A model generated the notes under the pieces. That model was given only the letters and a program-made list of their open reading frames with translations. It was not told the DNA's origin and ran no database searches. Source: Methanolinea sp. (GTDB lineage Archaea > Halobacteriota > Methanomicrobia > Methanomicrobiales > Methanospirillaceae). From it: a DNA stretch of 41,199 nt. The stretch spans positions 1 to 41,199 of the forward strand of contig JARYMB010000013.1 in NCBI GenBank assembly GCA_029907345.1, written 5' to 3'. The translations under genes were made by a program, and so were the position numbers. Below are positions 1 to 8,197 of this stretch, piece after piece. Numbering within the stretch: the first letter of the stretch is position 1; the number at the start of each line of letters is the position of its first letter.

Positions 1-294
1 AATTCCCGGATTCAGGCCCTGGCCATGATTATGGTGCTCTGTCTGTTCATTTATTCAATGGTTGAATTCCAGCTGAGGCGGGCACTGGAACGTACTGGGA
101 AGACGGTGATCAGCCAGACGAAGAAACAGACTCAACGACCGACGTTGAAGTGGATCTTTTTCCTGTTCCGGAGGGTGAGGGAGTACTCGGTTCTTGTGGA
201 TAGGAGAAGAGTACCGAAAATCGCGAATTTAACTGATGATTTGCGGAGAATACTCGGTCTGCTGGGGCCGCCGTATGAAAAATATTATTTTTGA
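1..294 (+). CDS. IS1634/IS4-type transposase, C-terminal fragment
   Basis: The frame is open from the first base (upstream residues NSRIQALA precede the first Met) and ends at a TGA at 292-294, so this is the last ~97 residues of a gene cut by the window edge. The order of motifs matches the C-terminus of IS1634-family DDE transposases: a hydrophobic helix (MVLCLFIYSMVEFQLRRAL), a TQRPTLKWIF block, and a final RRILGLLGPPYEKYYF. The catalytic residues lie outside the window, so activity cannot be judged. No terminal inverted repeat can be assigned in 295-392 without the other end. The gene converges on cbiF. Confidence 0.75.
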   Translation, partial: NSRIQALAMIMVLCLFIYSMVEFQLRRALERTGKTVISQTKKQTQRPTLKWIFFLFRRVREYSVLVDRRRVPKIANLTDDLRRILGLLGPPYEKYYF

Positions 295-392
295 AATTCG
301 ACCTGCGGAATATGGGTTTAAGGAAAAAGACGACTATTTTTATTTACGTGAATTCCTACTATTCAGAATTACTCGGAGAATAATAAAAAAAT

Positions 393-1109
393 TTATGAAT
401 AGAGATGAGAACGAATAACTCCTTTTCTTTGGGAATCCACCGCATTTCCTATTAGAAGGAGGGCACTTCTTTCTATACCTGCTTCATGAGCTTTTTCTAC
501 TATATCTGAAACGGTTCCGCGGATACACAATTCATCACCCCATGTTGCATGATATACAATTGCTGCTGGTGTATCAGGAGGATAATCCAGAGATTTCTGG
601 ATTTCATCCAGATGAGAGGAACCAAGAAAAATTGCCATTGTGAAACCTAATCTTGATAATTCGCGGATATAATCTTTATCAAGAGTATTTCCAGCTGGAC
701 GCGTGATAATAACAGATTCTGATACTCCCTTTGGAGTTAACTCAACCTTGAGGGCTGCCGCAGCACCAAATAACGACGATACCCCAGGAATAATTTCCAC
801 TCTTAATCCCCTTTTCTCGAGTTCAATGATCTGTTCTGATATTGCCCCATAGAGAGATGGATCTCCAGAATGGAGACGAACGACTATTTTTCCGGACTCA
901 GCATGTTTCACAAGTAGTTCAATTTGGTCTTCGAGTTTCATTCCATAACTATTCACCTTGACAGATGCATGAGACCTCTGAATAAGGAGTGGATTTACCA
1001 GGGAACCTGCATATAATAATACATCGGCATTCTCAATCAGATGAAGACCTTTTACGGTAATCAATTCCGGATCTCCCGGTCCTGCTCCAATAAAATAAAT
1101 CTTAGGCAT
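393..1109 (-). CDS. cbiF: Cobalt-precorrin-4 C11-methyltransferase
   Basis: This SAM-dependent methyltransferase acts in the anaerobic (early cobalt) corrin ring pathway, methylating C11 of cobalt-precorrin-4. The 238-residue length is near the family norm. Visible motifs are the N-terminal GAGPGDPELITVKG loop, YAGSLVNP, the RLHSGDPSLYGAISEQ block and PGVSSLFGAAA, all typical of tetrapyrrole methylases; YAGSLVNP points to CbiF/CobM rather than CbiL or CbiH. It is the last gene of the minus-strand run that begins with cobN, but a 108-bp gap separates it from the lipoprotein gene, so it may have its own promoter. Its codons are clearly A/T-richer than those of genes after 16 kb. No other corrin ring methyltransferase is in the window. 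Confidence 0.88.
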   Translation of the reverse strand: MPKIYFIGAGPGDPELITVKGLHLIENADVLLYAGSLVNPLLIQRSHASVKVNSYGMKLEDQIELLVKHAESGKIVVRLHSGDPSLYGAISEQIIELEKRGLRVEIIPGVSSLFGAAAALKVELTPKGVSESVIITRPAGNTLDKDYIRELSRLGFTMAIFLGSSHLDEIQKSLDYPPDTPAAIVYHATWGDELCIRGTVSDIVEKAHEAGIERSALLLIGNAVDSQRKGVIRSHLYS

Positions 1110-1217
1110 TCTTGATCATCCCATTTTGCATTTACTTAACAATTTTTGTTTCTCTGTCGAATACCAAAAATTCCAGTGTTTTCATAAATTTCCTGCCCAT
1201 CAATTTACTCCGTTATC

Positions 1218-2393
1218 TCATTGATATATTATCTGATCTTCTGGAACAGTGTTCAAGAATTTTTGACGATATTCTGTAACCATTTCAGAGGGGTCAATAT
1301 CGGTAAATCGGAGTGGATGCAAAACCTTTCCGATTGCAATAACTCCAATACCAGCCCTTGGCCCAAACGCATAATCACCATTCAGGAGGTAAACTTTGTT
1401 GTTCCGAACCGCTGAAATATTTGTAAATCCGGGTCTTTTTAAAAGGTCTTCCTTAATTTTTGGATAATCATCCCATGGCTTATTACCTGGCACTATCTTT
1501 ATAATCACATCGGGATTCTGTGTCACTATCCACTCCGGATTCACCTTAAAATATGATTGCGTATCATTCCCTGCAATATTTAATCCCCCCGAAAAAGTGA
1601 TGAGTGTATCTGCTCCAGAACCTTTTCCCGGAACGCTATAATCACCATATTCAATATAAACCCGGGGTTTCATGCTTTGGTCAATTGTTGATACCCTATT
1701 ATGGGCAATATCAATACCTTTCTGAGTAAAAGCAAGTAATTGACTAGATTCAGACTCTTTCCCGGTGAGCACAGCCAGTGAATGAATATCCCTGATAAGA
1801 GTATTAAGATGATAACAATCGATACTCAATACTGAAATATTCAAAGCAAGGATTTTGTCAATATTTTGGGGACGATAACTCCCATAAGCAATTACTACAT
1901 CGGGATTTAATTCAAGAATCATTTCGATATCCGGTGTCTGCCAGTTACCAATTGATCTGGCTTTTTCAATGAAAGGTTTTAACACAGGGTCTGTTGCAAC
2001 AGTGTCTGTTACCCCTACAATCTTGTCACTTGCACCAAGTGCTATGAGAAGTTCAGCTGCATCACTATTGGCAGCAATAATCCGGTTTGTTATTGATGGC
2101 AGTCTTACAACCGATCCGTCACTGGTGTAGATTTCAATCTGACCAGTCTTTCCAGACAGTTCAATGCTTTCGGTTTGCGAGGGGATGGAATATGATTTCG
2201 TAATGGACGGATTGAGAGATGAAGGAACTAAAATTCCTTTTTCACTCTTGTTCTGAACAGGTTGAGGAGATTGAGTATTTATGTCGAGACATCCACAGAG
2301 AATAAGTGAGGATAAAAGGTATAGAAGAATGAAAAAAAATAATATTTTTTTTCCTCGTTTTTTCTCTCGCCTGGAGCTATACAATAATTTCAT
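1218..2393 (-). CDS. BtuF/FecB-like substrate-binding lipoprotein (paralogue 1)
   Basis: This is a 391-residue class III periplasmic-binding-type protein, expected to be membrane-anchored outside the cell. A basic N-terminus and hydrophobic stretch (about residues 17-32) lead to a lipobox LCGC with C35 as the lipidated residue, followed by a Ser/Gln/Pro-rich linker. The binding domain shows NRIIAANSDAAELLIALGA, GVTDTV, NWQTPDIEMILELNPDVVI and a C-terminal DIDPSEMVTEYRQKF. It closely parallels the lipoprotein at 12152-13240. Its start overlaps the permease stop by one base (TAATG), with GGTGA upstream as ribosome site. Partners encoded beside it are ABC-2 (export-type) components rather than BtuC/BtuD. 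Substrate is unproven; corrinoid, other tetrapyrrole or metal chelate are the family options. Confidence 0.85.
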   Translation of the reverse strand: MKLLYSSRREKKRGKKILFFFILLYLLSSLILCGCLDINTQSPQPVQNKSEKGILVPSSLNPSITKSYSIPSQTESIELSGKTGQIEIYTSDGSVVRLPSITNRIIAANSDAAELLIALGASDKIVGVTDTVATDPVLKPFIEKARSIGNWQTPDIEMILELNPDVVIAYGSYRPQNIDKILALNISVLSIDCYHLNTLIRDIHSLAVLTGKESESSQLLAFTQKGIDIAHNRVSTIDQSMKPRVYIEYGDYSVPGKGSGADTLITFSGGLNIAGNDTQSYFKVNPEWIVTQNPDVIIKIVPGNKPWDDYPKIKEDLLKRPGFTNISAVRNNKVYLLNGDYAFGPRAGIGVIAIGKVLHPLRFTDIDPSEMVTEYRQKFLNTVPEDQIIYQ

Positions 2394-3118
2394 TAGATTG
2401 TCACCTTTCTAAAAACATGAGAGCAGAGAAAAATGATAAAACCTGCAAGCCCAACCAGCATAGCGAGTGGAAATAACGGTATAATGCCATAACCTATGTC
2501 ACGAATGGCATCAATCGCAAAACTTAAAGGGTTCAGGACTGCGATAGTCCGGAGCCATGAAGGCATCACATTATAGGGCATCAGAGCACTCGATGTGAAG
2601 AAGAGAGGCATTGAAATCATAGTGTTGAACGCCGCATAGGAATCATGGTCCTCGAGATACAAAGCAATAGTCGTCGCAAAACTTGAAATTAATATCCCGA
2701 ATGCAAAAAGGACAAGATAAATCATGAAATATTGGAAAGGATGCAATAAGGAAGCGCCGATGATGACTGCAATAATAAGGATTATCGTTGTCTGAATTAA
2801 TCCCCTGCCAGTAATAAAAAGTATTTTTCCAAACAGAATACTCTCACGGGGAGTTGGCAACGCAAGGAACTTATTAAGAAATCCAAGGATTTTATCAAAC
2901 ATCAGTAAAGCTCCTCCTGAAAGCCCGGCGGAGAGCATTGTCATGACAAGTATCCCGGGGGTAATGAAGTCCAGGTAGTTACCCGTAAACTTCACAGGCA
3001 AAGCGAGACCGACAAATATCAGCCATGCTGCCGGCATAACGAGGGCTGAAAATACTGCGACCCGGCCCCTCTCCCAGCGAAGAAAATCCCTCTGAATGAA
3101 GGTAGTAATGCCCCTCAT
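2393..3118 (-). CDS. ABC-2 type transporter permease
   Basis: A 241-residue integral membrane protein with about six hydrophobic helices. The N-terminal IQRDFLRWERGR segment, the central hydrophobic pairs, and the C-terminal LNPLSFAIDAIRDIGYG motif are characteristic of ABC-2 permeases of the DrrB/NodJ type, which usually export drugs, polysaccharides or lipids. Its start overlaps the stop of the ATPase gene (ATGA), so the two are translationally coupled and almost surely form one transporter. The lipoprotein gene follows with a one-base overlap. What it moves is not visible from sequence. Confidence 0.85.
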   Translation of the reverse strand: MRGITTFIQRDFLRWERGRVAVFSALVMPAAWLIFVGLALPVKFTGNYLDFITPGILVMTMLSAGLSGGALLMFDKILGFLNKFLALPTPRESILFGKILFITGRGLIQTTIILIIAVIIGASLLHPFQYFMIYLVLFAFGILISSFATTIALYLEDHDSYAAFNTMISMPLFFTSSALMPYNVMPSWLRTIAVLNPLSFAIDAIRDIGYGIIPLFPLAMLVGLAGFIIFLCSHVFRKVTI

Positions 3119-4071
3119 TTCCGTCTCCTTAGCATTATCCGGAATTTTGAATCTGCAAAACCATACGGTTCTTCCTGCTGGCCGACTGCCTGAAGGAATA
3201 CATCATCAAGCGTGGGTTCACGCAGTGACATGGCCCGAATCTTCACATTGTTCCTCGTGAGGGCTTCTGCGATGGTAGGGAGTGCTTCTTTTCCATTTTC
3301 AGCAGTAAATGATATTTCGTCTTCATGTTTGCCTACATACCACACCCCCTCCAAGTCAGGGGGCTGACATGTTCCTTCGATTTTAACCGTGATGACATCA
3401 TTCATGAGTTTTGCCTTGAGTTCGAGAGGAGTACCACAGGCTGCTATTTTCCCATTGTTGATAATACCAACCCGATCACAGAAACGGTCGGCTTCATCCA
3501 TGTAATGTGTTGTTACAAAAATTGACATCCCCCTCCTGCTCAGACTCCCAATATGTTCCCAAATCTTTTTCCTGGCAGCAACGTCAAGACCAAGGGTCGG
3601 TTCATCGAGAAACAATGCTGAAGGTTCATGGACCAGAGCCTGTGCAAGTTCCAAGCGTCTCCGCATCCCACCCGAGTAAGTACGGGTGAGATCATCGGCT
3701 CTCTCGTTTAATTCCATAAGGGCAAGAGCTTCATCTGCCTTATCCTTCGGTGAAGGTATGCCATACAGCTTTGCAAAAAAAATCACATTTTCCCTTCCGG
3801 TCAACTTTATATCGACTGCCATATCCTGGGGAACATAGCTGATCATACTCCGCACCATTTCGGCCTGCTTTTGAATATCGTAGCCACAGATACTTGCTGT
3901 ACCCGATGTTGGACAGAGGAGGGTTGTAAGCATAAGAACTGTCGTTGTTTTTCCCGATCCATTCGGACCAAGAAGCCCAAAGACCTCCTTTCCAATAGAG
4001 AGTGTCACATGGTCCACTGCGCATAAATCACCATAGTTTTTCACCAGTTCATTTGTCTCGATTATCGACAT
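3115..4071 (-). CDS. ABC transporter ATP-binding protein, DrrA/CcmA type
   Basis: A 318-residue cytoplasmic ATPase partner of the ABC-2 permease that follows it with a 4-base overlap. Motifs in order: Walker A GPNGSGKTT (about residue 35), Q-loop VPQDMAVD, signature YSGGMRRRLELAQAL, Walker B ALFLDEPTLGLD, and H-loop FVTTHYMDEAD. The SGGM signature and the ~80-residue C-terminal extension (LREPTLDDVFL) are typical of the drug/antibiotic-export subfamily. A GGAGG site lies 5 bases before the ATG at 4071. Directly upstream is a run of ten T residues after the cobN stop, so its expression may be partly uncoupled from cobN. Confidence 0.9.
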   Translation of the reverse strand: MSIIETNELVKNYGDLCAVDHVTLSIGKEVFGLLGPNGSGKTTTVLMLTTLLCPTSGTASICGYDIQKQAEMVRSMISYVPQDMAVDIKLTGRENVIFFAKLYGIPSPKDKADEALALMELNERADDLTRTYSGGMRRRLELAQALVHEPSALFLDEPTLGLDVAARKKIWEHIGSLSRRGMSIFVTTHYMDEADRFCDRVGIINNGKIAACGTPLELKAKLMNDVITVKIEGTCQPPDLEGVWYVGKHEDEISFTAENGKEALPTIAEALTRNNVKIRAMSLREPTLDDVFLQAVGQQEEPYGFADSKFRIMLRRRK

Positions 4072-4080
4072 ATAACCTCC

Positions 4081-4090
4081 AAAAAAAAAA
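4081..4090 (-). terminator. T10 tract between cobN and the ABC-2 genes
   Basis: On the minus strand an uninterrupted run of ten T residues starts directly after the cobN stop codon and ends directly before the GGAGG of the next gene. Archaeal RNA polymerase terminates at oligo-T runs without needing a hairpin, so this is a plausible intrinsic (perhaps partial) terminator inside an apparent operon. It is only a sequence-based prediction. Confidence 0.45.
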
Positions 4091-7000
4091 TTAATTTATT
4101 GTTTTTTTCTGGCGTACCTTGATTTTTTCATGTATATTCTTAATGGTTTCTCCCCACCCCAAAACATCCTGTGGGGTATAAATATCGATATTTCCCCCCT
4201 GGAAATCCCCCTCTGTCACCTTCTCTTCCATCCATGACTCTATTTCAAGGTAAGTATTCCTGAGCTTCTCGATTACCTCTGGCTGTGGGTTCCAGAGGCC
4301 CCGCTGTTCAGCTTCGAGCAAGCGACGGGTAATTTCTTCGAGGGCATAGGGATTATGTTCCTCGAAAAATTTTTTCATTTCTTCTTCGAGAACAAATGTT
4401 CGTGCAATATCATCGAAAATCCAATCGTCGACCTCTTTTGTGGATGCTTCCCATCCATAGACGTGGGAGATCCTCTTCATCATGTCTGCTGCCCCCTTGT
4501 AGCCGTGTTCTTTCATTCCTTCAATCCATTTTGGATTGAGGAGTTTTGTACGGACTACCCGGCGGATTTCATCAGCAAGACCGCGAACTTCGACATGGTC
4601 AGGTTCACGTGTATCGCCATAATAAGCCAGAACTTCCCCTTCAGAATAATGACGTGCTGCAACAGTCAGACCCCCATGGGTGCCAAAGTAGCAGCAACAT
4701 CCAAGGAGGTCTTTTTCATCGGTGACAACTTTATTGAAGGTAACCGAGACAGAAGAAAGGTTGCTTGCAAGCTGGGCATGTGCCTCCCTTCCATAAACAC
4801 CACGGCCATAACCATATCCATTGAATGCAACAAATATGTCGGCAAGGTCTTTTTCATCCTTCCAGGCACTTGCAAGGACAGCAAGGTTTACGCCACTTGA
4901 ATAAGTACCCGGTGGAGAGGCAAAAATACGTAATGTGGCTTCTCTCCACTCACTTCCGTTCTCATCCATGCTTTTTAGTGTATGCTTGCGGAGGTAGTTC
5001 TTGTCCAGAGGTTCATCAAGGTCTGCAACTGCCACTATTGCATCGTCGAGCAGATTAATTCGTGTGCTGAAATTATCCCTCAATATTCCAGAACTTCTTA
5101 CTGTAATATCGATCCGTGGCCGGCCCAGTTGTTCAAGTGGCGTGATGGTAAACGATTCAACCCTTCCATTCCGGCCCCAGACAGGTTCGACACCAATCAG
5201 TGCCATCATCTCTGCTAGCATCTCACCGTCTGCATACATGACATCGCCTGCCATCCAGTAAAATGCAATATTTTCGGGTAGTTCCTGTTTTTCAGCAATA
5301 TATTTTGTAATGACCGCTTCCGCCAGACGCTGCCCTACTCTCCAGGCCGATCTTGTCGGCACGCGATCCGGGTCAAGAGAATAGAAGTTTCTGCCTGTTG
5401 GGAGAATATCATCCTGTCCCCTTGTAATAATTCCACTCGGGCCGGCCGGGATATAACCCCCCGAGAACCCATTGAGCAGCGATCCTATCTCATCTGAGGC
5501 ATCGATACGCTGGCTAATATCCCGTATCTTTTCGTCATACCTAGAAAATAAATCCCTGTCTGCGAAACATGCTCTTTCTCCGAATACTGTCATCAGGGGG
5601 TCTTTTTTTCCTTCCAGAACCACATTCACATATTCCTTAATATGCTCATCTATTCGTTCCAGAAGTGCCCCGTGGGACACACCATAAATTTCCGATATTT
5701 TTCCCTGGTTTTTTAAAAGATCTTCCAAATCCAAACCGAGAATCAACGCAATTTGGTATCGAATCGATTTATTCCCAGAATCATACCTGATGATTGAGCG
5801 AATCATATCAGCCCTTTTATCACCTGTGGGCACTGTGCCAAAGACGTGAAGCCCCTTTTGGATCTGGGTATTCCGGATTCGAGATAGAACCTCATGGGCT
5901 TGTGCAACCAGTTCTTCCAATGGTGTCTCGTGGGTCACATGCATATCGTAATCGAGTTTTGCTGCTGTGATGGCATCACGAATGAGGTGGTGGAGGGCAT
6001 GTGCCCTTGATGGATCTGTTCTTGCAGTCTCGTATTCTGCCAACAAACGGTCAAGATCCACGAGTTTGTCATAAAGCTCCCCGCGGGTCATGACTGTTTG
6101 CATATGGTCGACAAGCACGGCATAACTCCTGCGCTTGGCAATCGTTCCTTCTGCAGGATTATCGGCATTGTAGATATACAGGTGTGGGATTTCCCCAATA
6201 CCAATATCGGGGAAACAATTGCAGGAGAGTGCCGAACCTTTCCCGGGTAAAAATTCAAGGTTTCCGTGCGTCCCGACATGTACCAGGACATCTGCGCCGA
6301 ATACCTGAGTGAGGTAGCGGTATGTGGCAATATACTGGTAGGGTGGCGGGCATTCGGGGTCATGAAGAATCTTACAGACCTCCCCGTCACAGCGCGCACC
6401 ATAGCAGCCTCTTTTCGGTTGGACACAGACGATAACATTTCCAAATTGCACACCCGTAACCACGATTTTCCCATTGTGAACCATGCCTTTTCCGGGAGGT
6501 TCTCCCCAGGTTACACGAATACGTTCCCGGACTTCTTGGTCGAGTTCTTCAAAATATGGTTGATAGTTTTCCTTATCAAGAAGCGCGAGCGCGCCTCCGC
6601 ATGTAATAATATCAGAGACAGTTGTCCAGCGAAACTCAGATATTGCTTTCCGCTCAAGTATCGTGGTGATAAGTTCCTTTCCATCAGATGGGGGGGTGAC
6701 AGCATACCCTCTATCGGCCATTCGCTGCAGGATACGGGCAACGCTCTCCAGGGAATCGAGCTGCGCTGCCCCTCCGACATTTCCTTCTACGCTCGAACAT
6801 GGATTATTATTCAGGATAAATACCACTTTCCTCTCATTTACTGGCTTCCTCGTAAGATTGACCCATTTTTTCACCCTGCGAACAATTTTTTCGCACCGGT
6901 CGGGCACGACTTCCCGAGTGCCTTCCCCCTGGTCTGAAAAGGCACTTGAACCCAGAAATATCGGTTCTATGACGCCCTCAAATTCTGGTAATGCTACAGC

Positions 7001-7909
7001 CCATCCGATATCATCTCCGATTCCTATGGAATCGCGCCATTCATCGATAGTCATTTTATGAAGAATAATGGGCTGAAAGACAGGAATATTGAGGGAAGAG
7101 AGGAGTGAGATCCCAGCATGAACAGGGGCCATACCATACGGGTCTCCCCTGCCTGCTCCCAGGAGAAAGGGAGTCAGCTTGATTAACGCATTGACAAGAG
7201 GTCTTCCATTTCTTGTCAGGTATTGATGGACGACATCTGCCATACCCCATGCACCAAGTGAATCGTCCCTGATAGAATACGTAAAACAGGGTATCACATT
7301 CATTCCCTCACTCTCCAGGGATCGGATGAGTGTTTCTTCTATCTCGAGTGCACCTGATGCCCAGGCCATGCGGGGGAATAGGATACCAACCCAGGGAGAT
7401 TCATTATCCAAGACGCGTTTGTACCAATTGAAATAGTCATCGGGGGATAGAAAACAATCAGGTGCATCAGGATGCCAGATACCCTGCCAGGGGAGTGTAA
7501 CCGGTGCGGGAGGAAGTTGACCTTTGCCTAGTATCTCATGTTCGATATATTGAAGCAGATTTGTCATGTTCTGCTCGCCATTGTAGGTGAGATAAGCATA
7601 GACATTTGCCACAACGGTATGTGACACAGTCGAGAGCCCCCAGAGGGCGGGATCATGACCTACGCATATTATAGGTTTTTTTTCTCTTATTTTCCGGATT
7701 TCTGGTTCAAGGTCTTCCCAAAAAGCATGGACTGTCCGGTAGAGGAGAATCACGTCCGCTTCCTGGCAGGCCGCTATCAGGTCATGCAGTTTTGAAGGAT
7801 CTTTCTCAAGCAGACTGTTGGGATAAATCATCAGTTCAATTCCGGTTTCAGATGCCGCCTTGCGCAAGAGACGTGCGTATGAATTCCACATTACGCATAC
7901 TAGTTTCAT
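4091..7909 (-). CDS. cobN: CobN/BchH-type chelatase large subunit
   Basis: At 1272 residues this has the full length of the CobN/BchH/ChlH family, the tetrapyrrole-binding subunit of class I metal chelatases. Diagnostic blocks are VHVGTHGNLEFLPGKG (around residue 545, with the conserved His residues), the DILPTGRNFYSLDPDRVPT segment (around residue 835), and FNKVVTDEKDLLGCCCYFG near the C-terminal third. The ATG at 7909 follows a GAGGAGATG ribosome site. It is divergent from the ChlI-ChlD fusion, which would supply the AAA+ and VWA subunits. Methanogens generally insert cobalt early with CbiX-type enzymes and nickel with CfbA, so the role of such CobN proteins is unclear; the flanking transporters suggest action on an imported or exported tetrapyrrole. 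Confidence 0.92.
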   Translation of the reverse strand: MKLVCVMWNSYARLLRKAASETGIELMIYPNSLLEKDPSKLHDLIAACQEADVILLYRTVHAFWEDLEPEIRKIREKKPIICVGHDPALWGLSTVSHTVVANVYAYLTYNGEQNMTNLLQYIEHEILGKGQLPPAPVTLPWQGIWHPDAPDCFLSPDDYFNWYKRVLDNESPWVGILFPRMAWASGALEIEETLIRSLESEGMNVIPCFTYSIRDDSLGAWGMADVVHQYLTRNGRPLVNALIKLTPFLLGAGRGDPYGMAPVHAGISLLSSLNIPVFQPIILHKMTIDEWRDSIGIGDDIGWAVALPEFEGVIEPIFLGSSAFSDQGEGTREVVPDRCEKIVRRVKKWVNLTRKPVNERKVVFILNNNPCSSVEGNVGGAAQLDSLESVARILQRMADRGYAVTPPSDGKELITTILERKAISEFRWTTVSDIITCGGALALLDKENYQPYFEELDQEVRERIRVTWGEPPGKGMVHNGKIVVTGVQFGNVIVCVQPKRGCYGARCDGEVCKILHDPECPPPYQYIATYRYLTQVFGADVLVHVGTHGNLEFLPGKGSALSCNCFPDIGIGEIPHLYIYNADNPAEGTIAKRRSYAVLVDHMQTVMTRGELYDKLVDLDRLLAEYETARTDPSRAHALHHLIRDAITAAKLDYDMHVTHETPLEELVAQAHEVLSRIRNTQIQKGLHVFGTVPTGDKRADMIRSIIRYDSGNKSIRYQIALILGLDLEDLLKNQGKISEIYGVSHGALLERIDEHIKEYVNVVLEGKKDPLMTVFGERACFADRDLFSRYDEKIRDISQRIDASDEIGSLLNGFSGGYIPAGPSGIITRGQDDILPTGRNFYSLDPDRVPTRSAWRVGQRLAEAVITKYIAEKQELPENIAFYWMAGDVMYADGEMLAEMMALIGVEPVWGRNGRVESFTITPLEQLGRPRIDITVRSSGILRDNFSTRINLLDDAIVAVADLDEPLDKNYLRKHTLKSMDENGSEWREATLRIFASPPGTYSSGVNLAVLASAWKDEKDLADIFVAFNGYGYGRGVYGREAHAQLASNLSSVSVTFNKVVTDEKDLLGCCCYFGTHGGLTVAARHYSEGEVLAYYGDTREPDHVEVRGLADEIRRVVRTKLLNPKWIEGMKEHGYKGAADMMKRISHVYGWEASTKEVDDWIFDDIARTFVLEEEMKKFFEEHNPYALEEITRRLLEAEQRGLWNPQPEVIEKLRNTYLEIESWMEEKVTEGDFQGGNIDIYTPQDVLGWGETIKNIHEKIKVRQKKTIN

Positions 7910-8197
7910 ATTCCCATCTCCTCTTCATACGGAGTTATCCGGCCTCATTCTTCTCCCGAGACTGGTTCTTTCTTTTTCTAGGCGGGTTTCACTAATAAAT
8001 TTATGTAAATTATCCATTTTTTTAATACATTTATTGATATAATTTTTTTAATTAATTAATTTTTATTGAAAATTATCCGGATATTTACACAAAATATAGT
8101 GATAGATTTAAATGAAAATATTTCATAATACTATAAAATTAACCAACATTACAGGAGAAGATCGTATCCCTTCCCCTGATGTAGAGAATACAACGGA
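7910..8197. promoter_or_regulatory. Divergent AT-rich promoter region of cobN and chlID with inverted repeats
   Basis: This 288-bp spacer separates two divergent chelatase genes and is very A/T-rich. Two short inverted repeats stand out: TATCCGGATA at 8074-8083 (perfect 10-bp palindrome) and ATGAAA/TTTCAT around ATA at 8112-8126. Several TATA-like stretches exist (for example around 8105-8112 and 8130-8140), so the exact start sites cannot be chosen by eye. A GGAGAAG at 8154-8160 lies too far from the ATG at 8198 to be its ribosome site. The repeats are candidate operators for shared metal- or corrinoid-responsive control, which is inference. Confidence 0.4.

Noticed and set aside
7910-8197. 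A cobalamin riboswitch before the chelatase or transporter genes
   Set aside because: No B12-box-like conserved core could be seen, and the region is too A/T-rich to fold that way.
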